From assembly GCA_016271365.2 (NCBI GenBank), contig CM057452.1:828846001-828910000 (forward strand): DNA of 64,000 bases, written 5' to 3'. The stretch's first letter is position 1, and each line of letters begins with the position of its first letter. The stretch comes from Neoceratodus forsteri. Its lineage: Eukaryota; Chordata; Ceratodontiformes; Ceratodontidae. Shown piece by piece: positions 55,450 to 64,000 of the stretch. The position numbers and the translations under genes are program-made. The notes below the pieces were generated by a model. That model made no database searches, was not told the DNA's origin, and saw only the letters and a list, made by a program, of their open reading frames with translations.

Positions 55450-56245
55450 CAGAAAAGGTCAGAGCCAAAAGGCTGGCCTTCAGGAAATGTAAGGGAACGT
55501 AGTGGGATGAAGATAGGGAGGCATACCAAACTTCCCTACTGGAAGACAATAAGGCAGGCAAAGGCCCAAACTGAGGAAACATTAGTATGAACAGTAAAAG
55601 AAGGTGACAAGACTTTCTATAGATACATTAGTGAAAGGAGAAAGTCCAGAGGGTGTATTGCTAAGATCAAAGGGGATAAGGGGGAGTATGAGGTGGAGGA
55701 CCAAGGAAAAGCATCTATCCTAAATAGATACTTCTGCTCAGTATTTACTGAGGAGAAGGTAGGGCAGGGCCCACAGCTCAGCACCATGGACACAAGGAGG
55801 AGGAAGGTGTGCACTAGTCCCTTCACAAAAGAAAGTGTCCTTCAAGAGCTCAATAAGCTCAGAGTGGACACGGCAATGGGACCTGATGGCATACATCCCA
55901 GGGTACTAAAGGAGCTAAGGGTGGAACTAGCACAGCCATTATCAGAACTGTTTATTAAATCTCTGAGCACAGGAAAGGTCCCAGAAGACTGGAGAAGGGC
56001 TCATGTGATCCCGCTTCACAAGAATGGTAGCAGAGAAGAGGCAGGGAACTACAGACCAGTCAGTTTTACCTCAGTAGTGGCAAGATTATGGAGGCACTCC
56101 TTAAGGAAATGATAGTGCAACATCTGGAATCCATAGGAGCACAGGATCCAAGACAGCATGGGTTTACAAGAGGAAGGTCCTGTCAAACTAATCTCATATA
56201 TTTCTTTGACTGGGTAACCAGAGTGGTGGACTAAGGGGAAACAGT
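54855..56245 (+). mobile_element. CR1 LINE (+), 5' piece of a split copy
   Basis: 5'-truncated within the endonuclease: VVYRPPDQGEEID, IMGDFNMPDMDW, LVLTNRERITDLQVEGHLGD with SDHHMVCF. Then RT blocks TAMGPDGIHPRVLKEL (about 55874), VPEDWRRAHVIPLHKNG and NYRPVSFTSV (about 56050). It ends in VVDXGETVYL near 56245, where an L2-like element is inserted, and resumes with DFSKAFD at 57309. Confidence 0.88.
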
Positions 56246-57305
56246 TTATTTAAATTTTATTTATTTATTTTGTCTAGGATTACAAATACCTTTGAGCCAA
56301 GGCTCTTTGACAAAGGTTCCACATCAGTTAATAACAAACAACATGGGACAACAGTGAAATAACAGTGAACAATGCATGTTACAATAGAGCTGTTGAAAAA
56401 GGACAAGTATAGGAAGAGGAGGGCGTAGAGGTAGAGGAGAAGTGTGGGTAGTGAAGAGAGGCAGCTATAATGAAGTGGAGTACATGGCTAGAAAGCATGT
56501 GCCCACAGGGAAAGGGTCAGGTCAGGTGCCCAGGGGTGGCAAAGAGACAGGGATGAAAAAGGGGGGGGGACATGGATGTAGCTGGTGGCATCTGTCAAAC
56601 AACAAGTGGAAAGGACTGACGGATGGGAAAGTGGGGACAGGGTGAAGGGGAGGAAGTGCATAAGTGGGCAAAGTGCTACAAGAGGCCAAAAAAAGGCTAA
56701 AGAGGTGATTTGAAAACCTGAGATTTGAAGTGGCACTGCAGGAGCTGGGAAAGGGGGACGGGGGGGGGCCAGGGCATTAAGTAGAATATCAGATGGGACA
56801 AAGGCTGTGTAGGTCATGAGCTAGGAGAGGTAGTCACAGGAGCTAGAGGCAGTGAGATGGGCCTGGAGACTGGTTTTGAACAGACCTAGTATTGTGGCAG
56901 AGGAGATGGTGTGGCTGAGACCATTCAGCCATAGAGGAGCCCTGTAGGTGAAAGAGCTTTGGCCTTGTGTAGTACGATAGAGAGGAACTTGTAGATTCTG
57001 GGTTATCAAGCTCCTGGTGTTCTGTCAATTGGTGTTTTGATGTAACAAGGCAGTAACACCAGGGGGTGTGAGGCCAAGGTTGATTTTTCCCACCCTAGCA
57101 CATGTGAGATACTTTATTCGGTTGGAGAGTTGGAGCCATCCAGATTGTTCACAAAGGGCACAGGTGTGGGTGAGGTGGCGGGCACCAGTTGTAAGTCAGC
57201 AAGCTTTGCTAAGGGCAGTTGTTATATGTCAGAGGGCGGACATCATGGTGGAGCCATAGATAACGAGGCCATAATCAATAATTGACACCACAGAGCTCTG
57301 GATGG
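56246..57305 (-). mobile_element. L2-like LINE 3' fragment (-) inside CR1
   Basis: The minus strand has a C-terminal GQSSFTYRAPLWLNGLSHTI (about 56955-56895) and a 3' UTR. The tail AACCTTTGTCAAAGAGCCTT then AATAAATAAATAAAAT is at the left edge (about 56246-56330). It interrupts the CR1 exactly between TVYL and DFSKAF. 5'-truncated. Orientation is the same as the outer L2-like element. Confidence 0.8.
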
Positions 57306-57859
57306 CAATCTGACTTCAGCAAAGCTTTTGATACTGTTCCACATAGAAGATTGATTAATAAGCAGGGTAGGCTCGGGGTGGGTTAGAAGTTGGTCAACTG
57401 GGTGGCAAACTGGTTGACAGGCAGAAAACAGAGAGTGGTGGTAAATGGTATACAGTCAGTAGAGATGCAAGTCACAAGTGGGGTACCTCAGGGATCAGTC
57501 CTAGGGCCAGTCCTCTTCAATATCTTCATCAGTGACATTGTAGATGGACTGGAGGGTAAGATTTGTCTGTTTGCAGATGACACCAAGATGTACAACAGAG
57601 TAGATGATCCAGATGGAGTGGGCAGAATAAGAAGAGATCTGGATAAACTGGCAAAATGATCGGAAGAGTGGCAAATGGGGTTTAACGTAAAGAAGTGCAA
57701 GATCACACACATAGGGAAGAGAAACCCTGAAACCACCTATAGATTGGGAGGGGAGTTGCTGGGAATCACAAGGGAAGAAAAAGACTTGGGCATTATCAAT
57801 CACAGATGATCTGAAATCATCCAAGCAGACCACTGAAACAGTAAGTAAGACTAGATGGA
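57306..57859 (+). mobile_element. CR1 LINE (+), middle piece
   Basis: Runs from DFSKAFDTVPHRRL through [35 protein letters not shown] and FADDTKMYNR (FADD at 57570-57581). It continues to LDKLAK and FNVKKCKI-like blocks. It stops at CTAGATGGA, the duplicated target site of a 0.6-kb insertion. Confidence 0.88.
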
Positions 57860-58445
57860 GGTAACCCATGAGGTGGGCACATGCGGAAGGGTGCCATCCA
57901 TAACGGCAGCTCCTTCCCGGCGCAATCCCTCATGGTGATGGGAGGGTAGGGTGACTGGATGAGGCTGTGAGTGAACTGGGGACAGGATGTCACCATGCAT
58001 ATGCGGGGGTGGGAGCCACACGGCAAGCGTGGGCTGGGAGGGGGTGGAGAGGCTGTAGGGGAATGTGTTGTGGTGGCTGGCCGAGCTGCATTGTGACATC
58101 GGGGGTTGGCTAGTGGTTGTGGTGGGAGAGGTACCGGGTTCGGGATCGGGCACTGGTGCGATTTCATTTTGCCCGGTCCAAACCTTTTTTTTTTTTGTTG
58201 CTTTTACCCCGCCTGACATGCACCCCCCTGGAGTTGAGAATCCTTAAGTAGGGGTGTGCGGGGGGTGAAGCCCCCAACCAGGGAGGGAGGGAGGGGGATA
58301 CCCCCACACAGAATGTAGTAAAGAACTGCCCTGGTACCATTGTCCTGAGACGTCGGGGTTGTCAGAGTGCCGAAAATGTTTTCGGCACTCTGACTGAGCG
58401 ATAATGGTGATCACCTTTAGTTGTTCGCCATTATCACATAGACCC
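57860..58445. mobile_element. Hairpin-rich insertion with 9-bp TSD (unassigned family)
   Basis: CTAGATGGA occurs at 57851-57859 and 58446-58454, and CR1 coding resumes immediately after. The insert is about 586 bp and GC-rich. It has G-run/C-run stems (GGGGGGTGAAGCCCCC near 58259). A 16-bp perfect hairpin lies at 58361-58394, and a GATAATGG/CCATTATC pair closes the right end. No terminal inverted repeats were found, so it is not clearly an ordinary DNA transposon. Similar stems occur at 25.1 kb. Confidence 0.65.
58361..58394. repeat. Perfect 16-bp hairpin
   Basis: GTCAGAGTGCCGAAAA and TTTTCGGCACTCTGAC pair with a 2-base loop, within the 57860-58445 insertion. Confidence 0.9.
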
Positions 58446-59105
58446 CTAGATGGATTTTGGGGTATATTAGTAGGGGTATTGCAAGTCAAAAGAGGGAAGT
58501 AATAATCCCACTTTACAAGACAATGGTTAGGCCCCATCTGGAGTACTGTGTGCAGTACTGGAGGCCACACCTGCACAAGGACATTAGCAAAACTGGAGCA
58601 GTCGAGAGAAGGGCAACCAAAATGGTGCAGGGACTGCATCAGGAAACATATGAGGACAGATTGACAGAGCTCAATATGTATATCCTAGAACAAAGGAAAG
58701 AGAGAGAGAGAGAGAGAGGTGATATGATCAAAACATTCAAACATCTTAAGGACATTAACAAGGTGAAAGAATTTAACATGTTTCAATATAAAAAACAGGC
58801 AGGACAAGAGGACACAGCATGAGATTAGAGGGAGGCTGATTAAGGGGGAATGTGAGAAAGTTCTTTTTCACAGAAAGGGTGGTGGATGCATGAAACAGCC
58901 TACCTCAGGAAGTGGTGGATATGAATACAGTGCAGGGCTTCAAACAGGCGTGGGTTAGGCATAAGGGAGCAATAAAGATGAGTATGAATAGATAGGCCAT
59001 TGACAGAGTACAGGCCTATGGCACATTCATAAGGTAGAAAAAATAGACAGATTGGATGGGACTTGAGATCATTATCTGCCGTCAACTTCTGTCTTTCTAT
59101 GTTGG
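58446..59105 (+). mobile_element. CR1 LINE (+), 3' piece
   Basis: Continues with RWILGYISRGIASQKREVII, then PLYKTMVRPHLEYCVQYWRP, RATKMVQGLHQETYEDRLTE and the 3' UTR. It ends TCTGTCTTTCTATGTT, the CR1 tail. The (AG)n run at about 58699-58718 lies inside its coding region. Confidence 0.88.
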
Positions 59106-59514
59106 TGGCAAGGAGCCAGTCTATGAGCGTACTAGTCCCCATTTTGTAATTAAATCTGGTGGGTTGAGTTATAAGCTGTGTGAGGTAGAGTCCTGAGAAT
59201 TGGTCATGGACAGAGGCTGAATCATTAGCCTGCCAACTGACATTGAAGTCACCGACACTGATATGTTCCAAGTTTTGCTTGTATTGCTCTAGGTTGATGA
59301 TTACCTGTTGGATTCCAATAGTGCGGGTACCAGGCGGAAAGCAGACAGTGGATAGTAAAAGCACTTTATTCTGATTTTTTAATTTTTTTTTTTTATTCTG
59401 TTTGCCAATGATATGTTTGAGGCTTGTTACTTATGCTTCCTTAGTGCGGAAACTAGTGGGTAGTAGTTGTGCTCTGAGATCGCTTTTGAGATAGACTAAG
59501 CAGCTACCTCCACA
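59106..59514 (-). mobile_element. L2-like LINE (-), 5' piece (endonuclease)
   Basis: Minus strand: GGSCLVYLKSDLRA (about 59512-59470), then a broken STVCFPPGT, VGDFNVSWQAND and RFNYKMGTSTLIDWLLATN. The latter is the endonuclease block before SDHSPI, which reappears at 54.8 kb on the other side of the CR1. The catalytic GDFN and T(S/T)TLID-type residues remain. Confidence 0.8.
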
Positions 59515-59690
59515 CAGGTGCCAACTCCCTGGATGCAAGACTGTTCAAGCACCCACAAAGTTGACTTAAGCACCCTCAATGTTTTGAGGGCAGCTTGCAA
59601 AAAAGGACTACCAGGGAAAATGACCATAGGAAAAATGCTACCTACTGGCAGTGAGCACCCGCAAAGGTTCATAAAAGTTGGTACCCCTGC
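59515..59690. mobile_element. hAT-like MITE, about 176 bp
   Basis: The ends CAGGTGCCAACT and AGTTGGTACCCCTG are imperfect inverted repeats starting with CAGG, as in hAT elements. ACCTCCACA at 59506-59514 and 59691-59699 gives an 8-9 bp target-site duplication. It interrupts the L2-like endonuclease between SKCGG and GSCLVYL. Non-coding. Confidence 0.75.
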
Positions 59691-59763
59691 ACCTCCACAT
59701 TTGGATAGCCTATCCTGGTGGTACACAGTAAAACTATCTAGGGTAATTGCATCATCACTGACT
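59691..59763 (-). mobile_element. L2-like LINE (-), further 5' scrap
   Basis: Minus strand: VSDDAITLDSFTVYHQDRLS followed by KCGG, the start of the endonuclease interior. It joins the CR1 copy at 59763, immediately before the CR1 phrase ITETWALP. Confidence 0.7.
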
Positions 59764-61341
59764 TTTGGGGAGAGCCCATGTCTCGGTGATGGCCACCATG
59801 CCCACCTCCCCATCTGCCATGAGAGCCTGTAACTCTGCTGTTTTGTTCCCTAGACTTCTGGCATTCACGGTTACCACCCTCCACCCTGCTTCCTTCCTCC
59901 TTCCCCTCTCCTTACTCGCTCTCCCTTTCTAGCATCCCCTCCTGACCTCCCCCTAAGTCCCTTGCTGCTGGTATGGGGGGAAAGCTCATTCGGCTTTCCC
60001 TACCTGTGGATCCTGCCTGGCTCCTGCCCACTTGCCACCCCCCTCTTTTAGTTTAAATTCTCACTGTTTGCTAAGTATTCCCCCAGTTTCTGTTTCAATA
60101 CCCTCCTTACTGAAGTGTAACCTGTCCTTAGTGTGATCACTGCCCTCCAGGTCCTCCCCCATCCCCCACCAGCCCATACCCTTTGGACTGACACCACTCT
60201 CTTAGCCACATATTAAATCCCTCTATCCTCAGCTTCCTTGACGTGCTTGCCCTGGGTACTGAAAGCACCTCTGAGAAAGTTACTGATCTTCTTGCCTCCT
60301 CACAGATCAGCCCCAGTTCCTCAAACCTCCTCTGGACTACATCTACCATATTTCCTGCCAGGTCATTTGTTCCCAAATGCAGAACTATGTGAGATGTCTC
60401 CCTACCCTTCCTAGCATACTTCAGAACAGACTGACACACCCTTTCTGCTGTCATACCTGGTGTGGCCTCCACTCATATGTGACTATGCTTCCTCATCTGA
60501 TCCCTTTCAGAACTGAGTCTCCCAGCACTAGGATCCCACCATTTTCATGTTCTACTCACCTTGTTCTTCCTTTATCCTATCCCCTTCCTCTCCACTCCTC
60601 CTCCTCTTTCAGTGCAATTGTTCCCCCTTGCACTCCAGTTGTAATGTCCCCTGTCCCTGCTCTACCCTCCTTCTCCCCTTTCTTCTCTGATTTTGCCTCC
60701 CCTTTCTGCCAGACTCCATCTGCCTCCTCACCATGATGCATCCCTACCCCTTTCTACTCATACCTCCCTTCCCCCCTCCTCACAACCCCCTTACTTGACC
60801 TATCCCCAAACCATATTCTTTTAACCCTTTGGCCCCCCTCCAGTTCCTTTCTCACCTGGTCTGTCATCCTCTCCTCCTCCCAGCACTCCCCCTAACACAT
60901 CACCCAATCCTGCCAGTACTATGAACCAATATTTTGATGTCCTTTCACTACAATCTAGTTCCTCCTTCCTTCTTTTCTGGTCACCACCCCACCGCTGATG
61001 ACTCTGTGACTATTAGATTCCTCCTTCCCTCTCATCCTCCATTCCTGCCCTTTCCCACCTTCATTTGTCCTCTGAACCGAGACCCCCATCTCCCTCCCCA
61101 TCTGCCATCTTCTTCCCACTCCTTTCCACACCTATCTCTTTAATCTGTCTTCCCCCTCAGTTACCCTCCTTCCCTCCCCAGCCACTGAGGTGTCCTCCAT
61201 TGCAGCCCACATTCCCCTCCTAAGCTCATTTGTAAACAGCTGATCTCATTCCTAAGCTGCCTTATTTGCCTGCACACCAAACACCCTCCCACTCTCCACA
61301 TAATGACAGGTAGATTGTTCTGGATTTTTTTTGTTTTGTTT
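59764..61341 (-). mobile_element. CR1 LINE 5' part (-)
   Basis: Holds only the 5' half of a CR1: ORF1 and the first approximately 35 codons of the ORF2 endonuclease (VNARSLGNKTAELQALMAD, ITETW). The rest of ORF2 is absent on the expected (lower-coordinate) side, where an L2-like element begins. A 5'-only LINE fragment is not produced by ordinary truncation and implies a later deletion or rearrangement. Confidence 0.75.
60020..61340 (-). pseudogene. CR1 ORF1 (Cys-rich/coiled coil plus esterase), degenerate
   Basis: The N-terminal GGCLVCRQIRQLRNEISCLQ is near 61290-61230. The 111-codon piece 60472-60137 reads ATPGMTAERVCQSVLKYARK, then VLHLGTNDLAG, with the GTND block intact, and RRSVTFSEVL. 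It continues to GFNMWLREWCQSKGYGLVGD. The nucleophile GDS block upstream and the final DxxH block are in broken frames. Its blocks are closely similar to the copy at 40.6-41.6 kb. Confidence 0.75.
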
Positions 61342-61947
61342 GTTTGTTTTTTTGTGGTTCTGTTGTGCAGCATTGGGGGGGGGGTGAGTTAGCATGGCTA
61401 TAAGTTTTAAACTAAGGAGATCAAGAGAATCAGACTGAGAAGCTGTGATGGCACTTTCCCAACCTCCACTCCCCATAGATGATGACACACATCCAGCTTG
61501 GAGCAGTACTATATTGGCCATCCTTTGGTGAAGCATGGGACTTGGGAACTTCAGTAATATTTAAAATGTTGTCGTGACTAAAAAAACTTAAAAATATGTG
61601 TTTTGGTTGTGTGTGGATGGTTTTGTGATACGGTGATGGTGATGGAGGGGAGTTAGATTGCCTCATATTTGTTGCTCAGGAAATGTCGGTTAGCCAGATA
61701 AAAAAATAGCGGGTCTGCCATTTCAAAATAGCCAGTGCCCATTGATACTGGTGATGAGGTCAGTTGGGATTGGCACTTTTAATACCCAGGCTTTGCTGTC
61801 CAAGAGACGCCCACCTTGACGGCTATATCAGGCAATCAGAGTCCAGGGATTTCTTAGACCATTTTCCTAGGTTCTATTAACCAATCAGTCTGTAAAATAA
61901 AGTGTGGGCAATAGCAAAAACTCTTTTTTTGTAACACATTGTCAGTG
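61342..61947. other. Unassigned sequence
   Basis: Includes a poly-T/(TTTG)n patch near 61327 and a G-run near 61374. Nothing else recognised. Confidence 0.35.
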
Positions 61948-63520
61948 TGTAACCCCCTTGTTCCCAGGAGTTACTAGAATACTACTTAGAATCAGTGACA
62001 GGCAGGAAGAGGCAGCTTGTAAAAATGCCAGTTAAATGGATTTCATAGTGTCCCACTCTGTTTTTCAGTCTCAGCTGAGCTGGATTGATGGTGCCACTTT
62101 AGAACTGTCACAGCAGCATAAGCCACAATGGAATGCTAGCTGGGGATTAGCTGTAGAATGCTGAGTTAGAGTTCAGTCTGTCTGTAGAGTGGAGAGTGAA
62201 GAGGAGGCTGCTGCCTGGGCAGCTCCTCAGATTTAGCTCTAACAGAGAGCTACCTCTGGAGATTGAATAGTTTGTTCTTACCCTAGATGAAGAACATAGA
62301 AGACCAGAAAGTGAAGTGGTAGAGACTATTCCTAGAAGGTTTTCCAGTGCCCCATCCCCAGAGGGATGGGATGGGGGAAATTCCAGGATTATGGGACAAT
62401 CCCCTGGTCCTGTCTGGACTATGCTGAAGCTGCCTGAGATTCACCTGTTCTGTGAGTACCCAAGACTTTTGTGTGGAAAAAGCCCTGGGGCATCTGCATT
62501 CCTGGGTGAGTTTTTTTTCTGACAGAGGGTCTCTGTCATTCTATTTAAAAGTGTCTGCCTACTATGGGGTCCAGAGAGAGGCTTGCCAAGTACAGAACTT
62601 TTAGTCTGTTTCTGTTTAAAAGTGTCTGCCTACTATGGGGTCCGGAGAGAGACTTGACGAGTACAGAACTTGATTTAAAGGTGTCTGCAAAAGTGGGGGT
62701 CTAGTGAAGAGACATTGCCAATTACAGAACTTTAAACTTCTGGACACCCCAGAGGTATGAGAAAGTAATATGTTAAATGTGAAGGACATTTCAAGATAGC
62801 ATCTACAAGAGTTTCTAAGAAGGGTGTTATTAACCAGATGACTGGCCAAGTATAAAACTGGAAGCAAAAGGTGGGAGACCCCCCCCCCCATCTGGAGTAA
62901 CCATGTTTACCTCTCCAGATTCAGTTTGGACACCTTTGTTTTCTCTCAGTGCATTTGGCCAGTGACTGAAGAAAATACCTAGACATGGGATCTGGATTTT
63001 CTGTGAGCCTGAGTGTGCGCAGAGGTGGTCTAGGGTGCCACCAGTAATTCCTCATGAAATATGGAAAAGTCTCCTAGTACAGGCCAAGGGTGCCTAGTCA
63101 AGAGAATTGTACCAGATCTGGCCATGTGTGCCAATTTCCATTCAGAACCTGAGGGGTTGCTGTGTGTGCTCTGTACCTCAGTAATCTGCATTACCAGTGG
63201 CAGTAGCCCTGTGGGGGTCCATCTTCACTTTGTATTACTCTCTGTGTATGTGAATAAAAGCCACACTCTAGAATTCCAACCTGGTTTGGACAGTACTGTT
63301 ATTGCTTCCACTGTGTCTGGATTTACTTGGATGCCCCTTTCCAGAAGTACAAACTTAGCATAATTCTGAGCAAACGTTTTCTCCCAGGGACCCAGGTTGA
63401 TGGCAATGTTAAATGGTCCCCCCAGGTGTGAGCCAGGTAGTTGCTACACTTGGTTTGCCTGTCTGAGGATGGCAGATTATGAAGTAGAAGTATTGGTAAA
63501 CACAACTGTTCATAGTGACA
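61948..63520 (+). mobile_element. Possible LTR retroelement end (solo or 5' LTR)
   Basis: Starts TGTAACCCCCTTGTTC and ends CATAGTGACA, giving TGT...ACA termini. Inside are tandem repeats at 62544-62733 in the position of U3 enhancers, with TTTAAAAG TATA-like words. AATAAA is at about 63252. About 15 bp after the end comes TTGGTGCCATGTGTGAG, reminiscent of a primer-binding site (TGGTGCC start), though the rest does not clearly match a tRNA. No gag or pol was found in the remaining 0.5 kb, and no partner LTR is in the window. Confidence 0.35.
62544..62733. repeat. Three-copy imperfect tandem repeat (58-72-bp units)
   Basis: TTTAAAAGTGTCTGCCTACT starts units near 62543 and 62615; a shorter third begins near 62673 (TTTAAAGGTGTCTGC). 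Each has GGGGTC..GAGAGAC/GAGAC and TACAGAACTT. Confidence 0.8.
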
Positions 63521-64000
63521 ACCCCATCCCTCTCATTGGTGCCATGTGTGAGAGGAGCAGCCCTGCTAGTTGAGCAAGGTGGGCCGGTGGGGGGAGGTTA
63601 CAAAATGGAGGCACCGCTGAGGATGTGTTTGGATTTGGGAGAAAACAAGAGATGTTTGCTCAAATTGTGACTAGTGTTTTGTCTGTCTGGCAGGTGGTAG
63701 CCCAAAATCTGGAGCTTTGCCCATAAGGGATTTGCCAGAGAAGTGCCATCCGTACATATCGCTGTGTGCCTACTGTTAATGTGCTGCTGTGTTTGTGCCA
63801 ACATTTACCAAGGAGCTGTAAAGCCAGATTGTGTGTGCCCCTTGTCCTGTATCAAAAAGAACGCTTGCCAGCTTTAATTTTCAAGTTGTGACAAGGAAAA
63901 AGTATGGAGAACTGTGGGAAACAAAGAGACATTTTTGCCCTGAAAGTTTAAAATGCTTGCTGTGTAAACTGGGGTTGTCACTAGAGAAATTGCCATAAGA
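63521..64000. other. Sequence after the candidate LTR
   Basis: Contains the TTGGTGCC word near 63535 and a GGTTACAAAATGGAGGCACC phrase near 63600, but the following frame closes quickly. Nothing else can be supported. Confidence 0.3.

Noticed and set aside
60377..61143. Pro/Ser-rich plus-strand frames
   Set aside because: Antisense to CR1 ORF1; a pyrimidine-rich strand gives long Pro/Ser frames.

Overview
The window looks like intergenic or intronic DNA from a repeat-rich vertebrate nuclear genome. No host protein-coding gene, rRNA or functional tRNA gene could be supported. Nearly everything recognisable is transposable-element debris: CR1 LINEs (dominant), L2-like LINEs, L1/Tx1-group LINEs, two Penelope-like elements, tRNA-derived SINEs, several short inverted-repeat DNA transposons, one possible LTR, plus satellites and microsatellites. 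This mix, with a T2/Kolobok-type MITE bearing TTAA ends, fits a large-genome non-mammalian vertebrate (amphibian or lobe-finned fish would suit), but the species cannot be fixed from sequence alone.

Layout. 0.6-3 kb: a SINE and a decayed Penelope-like element (+). 3.2-7.1 kb: a nearly complete but stop-ridden CR1 (+), with an ORF1 esterase and an ORF2 endonuclease/reverse transcriptase. 8.7-11 kb: foldbacks and tandem repeats between two (TA)n tracts. 11-11.8 kb: a promoter-like stretch followed by a T2-type MITE. 13.7-16.8 kb: a GC-rich, partly palindromic Harbinger-like element carrying about 70-bp subrepeats, flanked by a TAA duplication. 17.8-25.4 kb: CR1 fragments in both orientations. 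25.4-33.2 kb: mostly anonymous AT-rich DNA with MITEs, SINE fragments and an old LINE tail. 33.2-41.7 kb: a CR1 (-) split by a SINE (+), itself split by an internally deleted Tx1-like LINE (-) with a clean 13-bp target-site duplication. 42.7-48.3 kb: an L1/Tx1-group ORF2 (-) in four collinear pieces, separated by three later LINE insertions. 51.3-53.9 kb: a second Penelope-like element (-) with reverse transcriptase, zinc finger and GIY-YIG region. 53.9-59.8 kb: an L2-like LINE (-) split by a CR1 (+) that carries a second L2-like insertion and a 0.6-kb hairpin-rich insertion, plus a small hAT-like MITE. 59.8-61.3 kb: the 5' part of another CR1 (-). 61.9-63.5 kb: a possible LTR running toward the window edge.

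The elements do not form a cellular pathway. What ties them together is insertion history: frames broken on one side of an insertion resume on the other, so relative ages can be read directly. I found no convincing new biological system. The most unusual items are the Harbinger-like element with internal satellite arrays, the multi-layer LINE nests, and an unassigned hairpin-rich insertion family with G-run/C-run stems that may occur twice, both times inside CR1 copies.
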